A stretch of 64,000 bases of DNA from Typhlomys cinereus (taxonomy: Eukaryota; Chordata; Mammalia; Rodentia; Platacanthomyidae): the NCBI GenBank assembly GCA_023101885.1, contig JALPQD010000517.1, forward strand, positions 1,066,919 through 1,130,918, written 5' to 3'. This document shows positions 12,420 to 22,504 of this stretch, piece after piece. The notes under the pieces are model-generated. The model was not told the DNA's origin. It did not search any database and was given only the letters and a program-made list of their open reading frames with translations. Each line of letters opens with the position of its first letter. The first letter of the stretch is position 1. A program made the position numbers and the translations under genes.

Positions 12420-12764
12420 TCATGTTCTTCATTTTATTGATTGTTAAAATTACTGTAAGGATAATATAGATAAATGCTTTTCTCTTTAAAGATGATCTTA
12501 TTGTACTGACATTTTCTTAGTTTATTGTCCACACCTAAAAATCTTACAAAGATATCAACAATTAATCTCAGTAGTTTAGAAGAGTTTTTTTGATGGTGGC
12601 TGTTCTTGTTTTCCATTTGTTTCAGCATATTTTATTTTTTTCTGAATAAAATTAATATTCATTTTATAAAGCTAGTCCATGTAGGTTGTAAATTATGATA
12701 TCACATTCCATGAGTATGGAAAGTTTAGCTTCAAAATAAATTTTCAAAATACATTGAAAAGTTG
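12420..12764. other. Unassigned AT-rich sequence
   Basis: No gene or recognised repeat is visible. Confidence 0.5.
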
Positions 12765-12897
12765 TCTTGTCATCCAGAGAGGTAAAAGTGCCAGACAAGC
12801 CTGATGACCTGAGTTTCATACCCAGAGCCCATATCTAAAAAAGGCATGAGAGAATGTTATGTTACCTCTTTTATAAATATAATTTGAAAGAAAATTA
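12765..12897 (+). repeat. tRNA-headed SINE fragment
   Basis: The stretch AGTGCCAGACAAGCCTGATGACCTGAGTTT plus CCCAGAGCCCATAT is the head and B-box region of an RSINE1/B4-type SINE. The body is truncated and ends in an AT-rich tail. Confidence 0.7.
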
Positions 12898-12902
12898 AGT
12901 TT

Positions 12903-13050
12903 GGGACTGGCGAGGAGCCTCATCAGGTAAAGGCTTCAGAGACCAGCATTTGTCTGTAATCCCAGCACTTCCACTGCAAAATGGGAAACAGGAGAATTTG
13001 CTGGAAGGTTGAAGGCCAGATGCCTGCAGGGCAGCAGAAATAGGAGGCAT
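12903..13050 (+). repeat. B4/B1-composite SINE fragment
   Basis: A tRNA-like head (GGACTGGCGAGGAGCCTCATCAGG) is followed by a B1-like stretch, GTAATCCCAGCACTTCC and ACAGGAGAATTTGCTGGAAGG. This head-plus-B1 order is that of B4 SINEs. Confidence 0.7.
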
Positions 13051-13901
13051 ACCTGTATGTAACTATGAGGTGAGTTTTTAGTCCCTCGATGTGGGATGCA
13101 GAAATGCTGGATCTCTCCATGAGTGGGCCACACTTCTCTTACCTGAAGAAAACTGATACCAAGTGCATCTCTGTATTGGGCACTCACAGACATGAAGGTC
13201 ACATAAGACTGACAGCTGCCCTCAAAAATACTTTGTAAATGTGTCACATCTGGTTTCCCTGCCAGGACATTGTATTTTCAACAATGGGTGATGCAGACCA
13301 TGGGAACCTCGCTCAGCATGTATTCTCTAGGAGCATCCGGATGTCATACCAGTATTTTTGGTGAGGAAACAAGGCAAATAAGCCAGTGTCATTGGGAAGA
13401 CAAGTAGTATTCAGAGGTGCTAAATGAAAACAAGGAAGTTTATGCTTAATTAAGGAAGCTTCTTTGGTAAAGATAGGAAATACTATATAGTTGAACATGC
13501 AAAGAACAATTTCTTTTGTCTGGAGATTTTATAAATAAGTTGCTTAGGTTTGCCAAGTGTCTGGCAAAGTGAAATCAGGTTTCCGTTAGATTTCTGTCCA
13601 TCTATTCCAACAGCCCTCATTTGATGTGTTTGCTCCCAAAGATGGCTACAAAACATTTTCCCACATGTTCAGGTTCTTTTTCTGCTACAAAGATGACAGT
13701 TAAACGTAATTATATTCCTCCTCCTACAAAATATTTTTCCAAGAAACAAATGTATTCCAATCCTATCAACTCATGTAAACAAGGAGGATTTGAAGAGGTC
13801 TATCTTAGAATAATCTATCAAGCATAGATGCCCGTAATTCTTCAGTTTGTTAATCCTCATTACACAAAGAAACGCTGCACAGATGAACTAGGTTAACTCA
13901 G
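13051..13901. other. Unassigned sequence
   Basis: No gene or recognised repeat. Two 60-100 codon frames on the minus strand near 12.92-13.25 kb partly overlap the SINE and look like chance. Confidence 0.5.
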
Positions 13902-14490
13902 TGTGTTGTGGGAAACGACTTTCCAAGTGTTTTGGGGTTCTTGTGTTCTCGGATATGAAAAGACTGAAACCAGAATGTGTGTAGAGGATTAAGGTAGAGT
14001 TTATTAGAGGAGAGAATGGATGAAACTCATGGACTGCAGACGTGGAGTGCCATGAGGGGCTAGGACGCCCCAGAGGAGTCATGGACCCCAGGCATGGAAT
14101 TTATGAGCAGCAGGTAACTAGAAACAGACTCATGGCACTAGTGTGCTAGAAAAGAACTCTTGGCACCACAAGTGCAAAGATGGCTGCCAGGGCCAGGCAA
14201 ATTTGTACACTTACACAAGCCCAGGAAACTGGCTTGTTCTTATTGGTTAGCTCTCAATGGGGCCCAACCCAGTTGCTCATGGACCCACGTAGGGCTAGAG
14301 ATCAAGTTGTTTCTTGGATATGAAGAGCTCATCTCCATAATCCCTTCATAGGGAAGTTGGCCATCTTATCTATGGGAGGACTGAAGTCAGTTCCTCAGCA
14401 GGGGTGTTCCTTCAAGGAGATCCCAGCAGTGGGGGATGGTCTTCAGGGATTTCAAAGACCTTCAAAGACCTTGAGAGACCCATCCCAGCA
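13902..14490 (-). mobile_element. Solo LTR, ERVK-like
   Basis: On the minus strand the 3' part reads AATAAACTCTACC, then TTCTGGTTTCAGTC, CGAGAACACAAGAACCCC and the terminal TTTCCCACAACACA. This is the polyadenylation signal plus R-U5 arrangement of class II (ERVK) LTRs. The U3 side runs to about 14490 (plus-strand CATCCCAGCA). A tandem CCTTCAAAGA lies at 14460-14480. No clean 6-bp duplication was found, so the outer boundary is uncertain. Confidence 0.65.
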
Positions 14491-14639
14491 TAGCTGTTCT
14501 AATCCTGTCTTAAAAGTAGGGAATGGAATTCTCACTTGGATCTGAGAAAGAGTGAACAATTATTTCATGCTGGACTAAATTTCTGCATGAGATGTGTGAA
14601 AATGAATATTTTTGAAGAACTTGTTCATAGAAGTAAAAC

Positions 14640-14885
14640 TTTCACTAGCAACAGCTGGGATTAGAAGTATACAGTGCTGCCTTAAGTGACTCTTCTTTAG
14701 TTTTGCTTATCTGAGATATGCTTATGCATGGACCAGGTAACAAACTCTGTTTTGAGGCATACATTCCTTTCTCTTCTAGCAACAAGGCGCCATGCCTGTT
14801 TAGCATACCTGGCGATATTTCTGGTCCCACAACAAGTGGATGTAACCAAAATATTTTTATAAGATAAAATTCCATCCACTTTTGT
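14640..14885 (+). mobile_element. LTR fragment, family X (copy 1)
   Basis: It shares TTATCTGAGATATGCTTATGC, GACCAGGTAAC, TTGAGGCATACATTC, TCTAGCAACAA and CTGGTCCCA...AAG with the copies at 16042-16624 and 20000-20421. Only the middle of the LTR is present; the polyadenylation-signal end is missing. Confidence 0.8.
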
Positions 14886-15218
14886 TTGCTCATTCTTACT
14901 AGCTGAACTGTGTCACCTGCTCAATTCCCCAGTTTAGGGAAGGTAGATCCACTGATTCACCATGATTCATTTCATGCCAGATGCTGATCACAGGTCTCCA
15001 TGTCTAAATCCATCGCACCAAAGGCCATTTCTAGGCAGGCAAAGATCAGTCAACATTCTTTGACATATGCTAAACATGCGAAGAAAAATTTCATTTCACC
15101 TCTGATGTAATTTACAGTTTTCAGTATATTTAGTTGGGGTGACTGCATGTAAATTGTTGTTTAATTTAAAGTGATGGCCAGAATTTAAAAGTTTCTGATT
15201 TCATTGAGAAAGATTTCC

Positions 15219-15360
15219 TTCCTTCCTTCCTTCCTTCCTTCCTTCCTTCCTTCCTTCCTTCCTTCCTTCCTTCCTTCCTTCCTTCCTTCCTTCCTTCCTT
15301 TCTTCCTTCCTTCCTTCTTTCCTTCCTTCCTTCCTTCCTTCCTTTCTTCCTGTCTTTTCT
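15219..15360. repeat. (TTCC)n microsatellite
   Basis: Near-perfect CCTT repeats with a few TTTC interruptions towards 15300-15360. The minus strand is a long GGAA tract, which explains the spurious Lys/Glu/Gly/Arg frames there. Confidence 0.98.
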
Positions 15361-15394
15361 TTCTTTCTTTTTCTTTCCCATTTGCTTTGTTTTG

Positions 15395-15500
15395 CTTTTT
15401 CTGTTTTGAAACAAGATCTCATGTAGCTCAGGCTGGTCCCAAGTTCATAACTAAGGATGATCTTGAATCCTGATCCTCTAGTATCCATTACTTCATTGTG
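15395..15500 (-). repeat. B1 SINE fragment
   Basis: The plus strand shows GAAACAAGATCTCATGTAGCTCAGGCTGG and, further on, TGATCTTGAATCCTGATCCTC, the antisense of the B1 core. Diverged. Confidence 0.75.
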
Positions 15501-16041
15501 CATCATGCCCATTTTTATACCAGGTTTATGCACATGAGTTAAGCACTGAGCTATACCTTCAGTCACTTGGGTTTTGGAGATGAATTTTAACATGTTGCTC
15601 AGGGTGACCACAGTTCGTCATCCTCTTGAACCTTTCATTATCAAGTTGACAATCTCAACTCTTATACAATTCTATTGAAGAACCTTAAAAAATATGATGT
15701 GTCTATGAACAGGAAATAATCAGCACAATTATAACCTAATTGTTCAAAAATTGGGCTTTACGAAAAAGCCTACATATGAATAAATCCTACCAGAAACAGT
15801 ACACTACTTGAAGAGGAGATAATTGCTTTTATCCAGTCTCCAACATTAATTTGTAAAGTGAACAAGGAAAAGTCAAAATGAGATATTTGAAAATCATGAG
15901 TGTTAGAGAATGAATACAAGACTGTTGAGCTTATTCAACAACTCTATGAGATGAGGTTAAATTGCCATGTTTATAGCATTTGTAGTTTAAATATGTGCTT
16001 GTGCTCCATACTCAGCGATAGGGACAGTTTCTATGCTGCAT
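15501..16041. other. Unassigned sequence
   Basis: No gene or recognised repeat is visible between the B1 and the next LTR. Confidence 0.5.
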
Positions 16042-16624
16042 TGCCTGGGCCCACGAACCAGCACAAACCGGAACCTAAAAATGCAAGAAACTGAAGTGGG
16101 AGCAGTAGGAATTAAAAGTTTCAGGCTTTGGGTCAGAAGGGGCCTTGGATGTCCTCTTATCATCCAAGCCGACTTTATTGTAACATACATGGGTTTTATA
16201 ATCAAGGAGCAGGTCCAAATTCTTTACAGGATTATGTAAAGTGCATACATTTTGGTTACATCCACTTGTTGTGGGACCAGAAATGTCGCCAGGTATGCTA
16301 AACAGGCATGGCGCCTTGTTGCTAGAAGAGAAAGGAATGTATGCCTCAAAACAGAGTTACCTGGTCCATGCATAAGCATATCTCAGATAAGCAGGAAGGA
16401 ACTGTTGGAGGAGGAACAGCCCAGCCAGTTTCTAAGAGAAACAAAAGCGATCCAAGAAGGATCCAAGAGATAAAGTCTACCTCCAAAGGAAGGATTTAGG
16501 CCTGCCATTGTCTTGCAGACAAGAGGTAAACTCAATCTCCCAGGGAAGGAGTACCTAGCTACAGCCATTTCAGGTGCTAATGTATCATCCAGAGAGCAGG
16601 CTTTGGGCCTAACAACCCCCACAA
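16042..16624 (-). mobile_element. Solo LTR, family X (copy 2, most complete)
   Basis: On the minus strand it begins TTGTGGGGGTTGTTAGGCCC or one base later with TG, and ends GGGCCCAGGCA. It contains a TATA-like TTATAAAACCC and, downstream, the polyadenylation signal ACAATAAAGTC. GCAT occurs directly at both sides (16038-16041 and 16625-16628), a possible 4-bp duplication. About 580 bp, no internal region. The three copies in this window align with each other; I cannot name the family. Confidence 0.8.
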
Positions 16625-16754
16625 GCATTATACTTCTTGATGGATTCACTAAACTGATATAACTTTCCTGACATGACAGTTTAAGTTATTGGCTTTTAAA
16701 CATTTTGATTGTATAGAATTGCAGAAGCAACATAAGGAAACATTCAAGAAATAT

Positions 16755-16879
16755 TTTAGGGGGCCTGAAAACCAAGGACACTGATATTGATCCCTGAAGA
16801 CCACTTGACAAAAGGACAGAACTGACTTCCAAAGGTTGTTCTTTGACCTTTTACATGCATGCCTTACATACAGACACCT

Positions 16880-16915
<36 letters not shown>

Positions 16916-16955
16916 CATACACATACACACACACACACACACACATAAGTGAAAT
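16755..16955 (+). repeat. RSINE1/B4-like SINE with CT/CA tail
   Basis: It has the TTGATCCCTGAAGACC head region, GGTTGTTCTTTGACCTTTTACATGCATG, then CT and CA runs at 16880-16946. Old copy. Confidence 0.75.
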
Positions 16956-16974
16956 ATTCTAAAAGATTATCTAA

Positions 16975-17110
16975 ACTGGGTGTGATGGTGCATGCCCGCA
17001 ATCTCAACTCTTAAGTGAGATTGCAGAAGGATCACAAGTTTGAGGTGAGCCTGGATGGCACGTTCAGACCCTCCTTTGCCTCCTGCCCCTGCTCCCTGCC
17101 CTCCCCTCTG
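16975..17110 (+). repeat. B1-like SINE
   Basis: ACTGGGTGTGATGGTGCATGCC, GCAGAAGGATCACAAGTTTGAGG and GAGCCTGGATGGC are the B1 box order. The 3' end has decayed into a C-rich stretch and a short A run near 17119. Confidence 0.8.
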
Positions 17111-17282
17111 CCCCCACAGAAAAAAAAAATAGGATTTAACATTGCTTTTTTTATTTTACCAAATTTAATATATAAATTTTTAATTCATCACAATTTCATT
17201 TGAAATTTTTTAATTTTTAAATGAAAAAAAAAAACCAAAACCTTAGAATAAAAGACAGTCTTTGAATGAACGTTTTTAAGAA

Positions 17283-17765
17283 AACCTTGCTTTTTCTGGT
17301 CCCAGCGCCACTCAGGAGGAGCTGGAGTTGACACTGGAAACCATGCAGTCCGAGGGTCCACTGGAGTCGGTGCATGTCTTCGGATGCAAGAAGACAGGCC
17401 ATGGCATACTACAAACCAGCCTCATCAAATTACTGAAATCTGTTCTGATTCTGCAAAAGGAGCGATTTGTTGGATGGACACCCAGGTCCCTGTGAAAGGT
17501 AGTGGTCACATGCTCAGGTTTATGCTATCCGACAGTCCATCTCCAAAGCCCTGGTAGCCCGTTACCAGAAATATGTGGACAAGGCTTTGAAGGAGATCAA
17601 AGACATCCTTATCGAGTATGACCGAATTCTGCTGGTAGCTGACCCCAGGAGCTACAAATCCAAGAAATTTTGAGGCCCGGGTGCTGGTTCCGCTACCTGA
17701 AATCCTACAGTAAAGTTCATCACAAAGATCAGGGTTCACCTTTATAATAGACATGGGATTTTAAG
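17283..17765 (+). pseudogene. RPS16: Processed pseudogene of ribosomal protein S16
   Basis: This is an intronless, decayed copy of RPS16, the small-subunit ribosomal protein uS9. The 5' UTR remnant (TTTTTCTGGTCCCAGCGCC) leads to an ATG at 17343. Recognisable peptides include LQSV-like VESVHVFG near the start, KERF (GCAAAAGGAGCGATTT region), [10 protein letters not shown] at about 17528-17556, QKYVDKA, EIKDIL and YDR near 17620, LLVADPR and KSKKF near 17670. Compared with the family's ~146 residues, about 50 bases are deleted in the middle (the segment around residues 38-53), and there are frameshifts and stops (for example TGA at 17496 and at 17672). The 3' UTR remnant continues to a TATAATAGA-like signal near 17745, as in RPS16 mRNA. 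The expected poly(A) is replaced by a purine-rich tract. Identification is by protein similarity recalled from the family; loss of function is seen directly. Confidence 0.92.
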
Positions 17766-17855
17766 AGAGGAGAAGGAGAAGGAGGGGGAGGGAGAGGATG
17801 AGGGGGAAGGAGAGGAGAAGGGGGAGGACGTCGGGGAGGAAAGGGGAAGGAGGAG
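17766..17855. repeat. Purine-rich GGAGAA tract
   Basis: A run of GGAGAAGGAG-type repeats directly abuts the RPS16 pseudogene 3' end. It may have expanded from the pseudogene's former poly(A) tail. Confidence 0.85.
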
Positions 17856-18062
17856 AGAAAATCTTGCTGGTAAAATGCTTAGTTGCAGCTGAGGCTCACA
17901 AACCTAAGTTCAATCCCTGGAAGTCCATATGGTAGAAGGGGAAAAACTGATTTCCAAAATTTATCTTCTCACCTCCATGCATGCACATATGGCATGCATA
18001 TGTGAGTCCTCTCTCTCTTAAGTAAACAAAATATTGAAATATTGGGAGAAAAAAGAGAAAAA
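17856..18062 (+). repeat. RSINE1/B4-like SINE
   Basis: TTGCTGGTAAAATGCTTAG, CCTAAGTTCAATCCCTGGAAGTCCATATGGTAGAAGG and a region resembling TTATCTTCTCACCTCCATGCATG follow the RSINE1 order. It ends in a CT stretch and A-rich tail. Confidence 0.75.
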
Positions 18063-18984
18063 GGAAAGCCAAGACTAAGGTTGAAACTCAGCGATAAAAG
18101 TATTTATTTAACATATTCGAGACCATAGATTTGATTCCCAAAATCACAATAAAAATGTTTTTGATTTTTTTAAACGGCTATATAGCCTCCATTTAAATTG
18201 ATTTTAAACTAACCTGGTGAAAACTTTATCTGTCCTGATCCTCAACTTGGCAACAAAAAAAACACTAGACTATCGCTTTTTAAAAAGAAAAAAATTTCCT
18301 GTTCAGCATCCAAGATTCCATTCATTTAAAGAAAACAGCTACCATTTCTGTGGCTCGCCTAAGTCATGCTGTCATTGATGAGCCCCTCAAAACTTCATCC
18401 CAACTGTGAACTGTGTTGAAGTTTATAAAGAGGAAAAGATGGAAGTATCTAGATCCCCACCACCAGCTCAATAATCCTGACCTGCTGAAAAGACAGTTTT
18501 CCAACCTTCAAGGAGAAAGTAACTGGTCTTCTTGGTCCTAGGAAGGGGAACGAGCCAGAGAGATCAAGGGAAAACACAGAGGGTGTGTCAGCCGGTACTG
18601 AGAACAGAGCAGATGCGCACACCCAACACAGATCACTAAAGGAAGCCCCGCAGGGTCAGGGCACAGGTTCCCACCAGCAAAGGGCAGATACAGCGTCAGC
18701 TGCTCTGTGGACTGAATTTGACCTGAGAGTCACACCAAACAGGATCACAGACTTCAACTATCCCAGAGCAGCATGAAGATTAATGGGCATTTCTCCCCAA
18801 AAGTATCTTACAGACACTTACATTAAAAGAGATCATATGCTTTTCCTAAGTTAAAACCACTATGAATTAGAGAAAAAAAAAATTAAGCTGTACCTTACTA
18901 TAGCTAAATTGGGTCTAAGAATTTTAAACCATTAACAAATAATTGGATTAAATCGGGCTATTAAAAGGAGAAATGGAATTTTGT
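18063..18984. other. Unassigned sequence, moderate GC near 18.5-18.8 kb
   Basis: No repeat recognised. A 63-codon plus-strand frame at 18585-18776 has no recognisable motif. The segment 18330-18790 is less AT-rich than its surroundings and might be single-copy. Confidence 0.5.
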
Positions 18985-19245
18985 ATCGTTTCTTATCTTA
19001 TTCTTTTTTTTTCTTGGTATCTTGTCCAGCAGTAGATCTTTCCATCTTCCAGTCTTATCACCTCCTCTCCCACAAGGTTCCCTGAGCTTTAGGATGGGGA
19101 GAGATTTGGCTGACCTAGTACCAGGCGAACATCAGCATTCTGCATGATGGTTGGCTGTTTTCAATTTCGCTGTTCTTGCACAGCACAAGGCTGCATCTTG
19201 TCTGGGAGTTGAGGTCCTCTCCTAACCAATGATAAAAAGACTGTT
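18985..19245 (-). mobile_element. LINE-1 3' UTR fragment
   Basis: The plus strand reads ACAAGGTTCCCTGAGCTTTAGGATGGGGAGAGATTTGG, the antisense of the conserved stretch after L1 ORF2, with flanking blocks ATCTTCCAGTCTTATCACC and GATGGTTGGCTGTTTTCAATTT. Decayed fragment. Confidence 0.65.
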
Positions 19246-19999
19246 TATTAAAAAAGGACTTTATGTAAGAAGAGGCTTACAAGTGAAGGGAGTGAGTAGG
19301 GTTCTTTTTCTGAACAAATGTTTATGGTGAGACCACTAAACAGCATGTTAGTTTGGCTGAATGGTAGAAGAGCCCCATGCAGAATCTGTATGCCCATCTT
19401 AGTGCCTTACAAGCAGTTACTCAACAATATTAGAACTACATGTTCTTGTGTCTTTTGTCTCAAGAAAAATGGGGGCAAAGGCCAGTTTCAATTTTTTTAT
19501 AAAACTTCCTTTGGTCATGGTACAAAAGCTTAAATTCTCACCAGGAGGACAACAAAAAACAAAAAGCAACTTTTAAGTGTCTTAACCTTTATCATTCAAA
19601 TAAAGTTTGAATTTTAAATTTTGAGTTGCCTTTCTTTCTTTCATGCGTATGTGGGGTTCGTATGTATATTCATGTATATGTGTGCACTGTGAGTATAAGT
19701 GTCCATAAGTTTGTATGTTGATGACATAGTAATAGTGTTTTTAAACCGAAAGCTGTTATAAAGATGTAAATTACAGTTGCTGAGACAACGGGTGTTTGAA
19801 GTCAGTGACCTCCACTGTACTAGTTGCCCTTTGTGGAAGATTGGGAAATCATCTTCAGGTGTACAGGTGACCTCATTGCAAGTCTGGGCGACATTCTCTC
19901 ATATGGGCAATGCAATCAGGTAGATGATAAGAAGTTAATAAAGACAGAGACTTGCCCTGTGGGACTGCACTGCACACATAGAATTATTCCATATCACAG
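19246..19999. other. Unassigned sequence
   Basis: No gene is seen. Part of 19250-19560 might be further L1 3' UTR debris; 19640-19740 has a TG-rich SINE-like tail without a readable head. Confidence 0.45.
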
Positions 20000-20421
20000 G
20001 GACGGGCTGCTCCTGCCCCAACAGTTCCTTCCTGCTTATCTGAGATATGCTTATGCACAGACCAGGTAACTCTTTTTGAGGCATACATTGTCCATTCCCT
20101 TCTAGCAACAAAGTGTCTTGTCTGCTTACCTGGAAATATCCTGTCTGGTCCCAAAGCAAGTAGATGTCACTCCTGACTTTTCTTTGTTAACTGGAATGTA
20201 TATGTTTTACATAATCCTATAAAGAATTTGATCCTGCTCTTCTCTGATGTTTTCCTAAAGTTGGCCCTGTTCCTTGACTGTTTTCCTATAAATACAGGGT
20301 ATGCTACGATAAAGTTGGTTTGGATGATGGACATCCTAGGCTGCCTCTAACCCGATGCCTGATCAATTCCTACCGCTCTGCACGTAAGTCTGGGTTTACG
20401 CTGGTTCATTAGGCCCAGACA
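20000..20421 (+). mobile_element. LTR, family X (copy 3)
   Basis: Same family as 16042-16624, in the opposite orientation. It retains the TATA box (CCTATAAATACAGGG near 20284), the polyadenylation-type signal ACGATAAAGTTGG and the U5 end GGTTCATTAGGCCCAGACA. The first ~150 bases of the LTR are absent or unrecognisable. Confidence 0.8.
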
Positions 20422-20423
20422 AA

Positions 20424-20790
20424 TTAGTAATTGAGGCAAGCCCTGAGCAAGCCTGCAGGAAAGTATCTAATTGACGTGGAGAGGCCCAGCACATATTGAT
20501 GAGACCGTTCCCTGGTTAGGGGAATCTGGTTTGGTACATTGTCACTCTTCAGCATACTCTGGCAGACTCGAAGATTGACAAATGAGGTCTGTCTCCCTCT
20601 CAGCAACCCCTGTGGATATGGTGTAGCCAGTTCCCTCAGCTCCTGGTAAGAGCTTTCCAGAAAAGTTAGACTATGAATTGCAAATAAGAATCACAAAAAA
20701 AGAATAGAACCCTTTGTTCTTAGCTCTTTGGTCATGAATTTATCAGTAACATGCAGACAAACTACAATATGGAGACATCCTACATTCTGA
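20424..20790 (+). mobile_element. ERVL-MaLR LTR fragment (MT-like)
   Basis: Its order GAGCAAGCCTGCAGG, GTGTAGCCAGTTCCCTCAGC, GGACTATGAATTG-like, CCCTTTGTTCTTAGCTCTTTGGTCATGAATTTATCAG and AACATGCAG matches the MT-like copies at 27294 and 38864. The first ~70 bases are missing where LTR X abuts. Confidence 0.75.
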
Positions 20791-20859
20791 CCAATACCAA
20801 TAGTAGCAGATGTAGCCCATGAGATCATCTACACAAAGAGGCGAGATATGAGATAAGTT

Positions 20860-21190
20860 CTATTATGTATGGTTCTTATGAGTGCACCTTGGTGATACTG
20901 GAGGTGTACATAATTCAGTGAGAACAAATACCTTTCTCCCAGTAGTCTACCCCCAATGTACGATTCATGTTCCAGCAAGTACTCAGGCACGTGTCATCAA
21001 AGGCAAACCAGATGAAACCCAGTGGGCCACACATGCAAAAATATTTGAAAATAAGAGGAAGTCTGGCAAGGGAGAATAAGGGTTTTAATGGCAAGAGGAG
21101 GGGAGAAGGCATGAGAGTTTAAGGTGTGAAAATAAGTTCACTATATTCGTGTATAAATACTGAAAAAATTATATATATTAAAAAACTTCC
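20860..21190 (+). mobile_element. LINE-1 3' UTR terminal fragment
   Basis: It has the L1 end blocks CTACCCCCAATGTACGATTCATG, GCAAGTACTCAGGCACGTGTCATC, CCCAGTGGGCCACACATGC, a purine-rich tract (21050-21115), then GTGAAAATAAGTTCACTATATTCGTG and an A-rich end. The copy at 53550 has the same order. Confidence 0.8.
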
Positions 21191-22135
21191 TCCCACTTAG
21201 AAAAGTCAAATGTCTGTAAAAAATTGTGTGTTCCAAAGAGCTGAAAGCTATTCCATACTCCATTGAGCATCCTCATGCCTGGCTCCATACTTCACAGTGG
21301 AGAAAAGAAAAGCAGAGGGAGTCATTAAAATCTTGAAGGTCACATGGCTTTCTGGGCATGAAACAATTTGCACAAACAAAAGCAAGTCAATGTTTACTAC
21401 AAGTCAACAAGAGGAAGGATGCCTCTAGCGAGAAGGAGAGGCAAGTAAGAGAGAAATGATGTTGACGCTCAGATGATGTCTCTGATGATGTAGAGCTGAC
21501 CTACTGTGGGTAGAGAAGGAGGGAAATTATTCCAGGCTGAAGTCAGGAATGAGGGCGAGAACATGTCCTTACTCTAGACATGCAGCCCACCCATGAAGTG
21601 GAGAAGAAACAGAAGGTCTTAAAGCTACGCTGGGAAGTTTGGCGTAGTTGAGTCTGAGTGTCTAAAGAGAACTTGCTTTAAAAGAATTCAACCGTTGATA
21701 GGCAGGAAATGGAAGAGACTAGAAAACAGGAATCTAGCAAAGAAAGTTTTGCAAGGAGCTAAGTAGAAGATGAACATTTCAGATCTGACTTGCAGCACAG
21801 GAACTAGGGATTTGGAACTTACACATGAGTCGACTTTTAGGGGTCTCGGAAATCAACTGTGAAAAGAGTGAAAGGGAGACAGAGGGGCAAAGATGGAGTG
21901 GAAAATGATTTGAGATGAAATTTAAGAAACAGAATTGCCATGCAGAGCTGTTTTTGAGATTTCCTTAAAGCAGTCCAGGATCCTGAATTGTCATAGTCGG
22001 TATGAAAGATTGAATTCAGAACTAAAAGAGACTGCTTTTACTGTAAAATGCAACAGTGAAAACAAGCCATGCTTGTGAATGGGCAGCTTTCAGGGAATGG
22101 TCACGGGAAGGCGTCAGGGTTGCGTGTTTGTCTTT
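21191..22135. other. Unassigned, possibly ancient repeat
   Basis: The block ATTATTCCAGGCTGAAGTCAG and the GGGAAGTTTGGCGTAGTTGAG stretch near 21520-21660 recall very old mammal-wide repeats, but the match is too weak to name. No gene is seen. Confidence 0.35.
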
Positions 22136-22139
22136 AGAC

Positions 22140-22500
22140 ACCAGAGTGTGTCGGTGACACTTGCCATCGTTGTGACAAACTACCCAACAAAAACACTGTT
22201 AAGCAAGGAAGGATTCATTTGGCTCACAGTTCAGGGGCACCACGGCAAAGAAAGGAAGGTGGGGTACATGAGGAAGAAGCCTGTGACTGAAGAGCCTACG
22301 AATCTAATCTCTAGAGGATCACTAAATGAGACCTGAAGCAGCCCCAGGCTGTAAATCATAAGCCTTCTCCTAGTTGCCTTTCTCCCACAGCTAGCCTCCC
22401 AATCTTCCAATTTACAACCTCCCAAATCAGCACCACCATCTGGCTATCAAATGCTCAAGAACATGAGCTGGTAAGGTAGAGTTTGCATCCAAACTATTAC
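22140..22500 (-). mobile_element. MaLR-type LTR, diverged
   Basis: TGTGACAAACTACC, AAGGAAGGATTCATTTGGCTCACAGTTCAG and the C-rich second half are laid out like the antisense of a rodent MaLR LTR, as also seen at 54535-55221. Ends not resolved. Confidence 0.6.
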
Positions 22501-22504
22501 AGGG

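Noticed and set aside
15166..15611. Open frames rich in Lys/Glu/Gly/Arg and Pro/Ser/Phe/Leu
   Set aside because: They are translations of the (TTCC)n microsatellite on either strand.
18585..18776. 63-codon frame in GC-richer sequence
   Set aside because: No motif, no family recognised, and length within chance expectation.
13902..20421. A full provirus between the LTRs
   Set aside because: Orientations alternate and no gag, pol or env similarity lies between; the intervals hold SINEs, a microsatellite and the RPS16 pseudogene.
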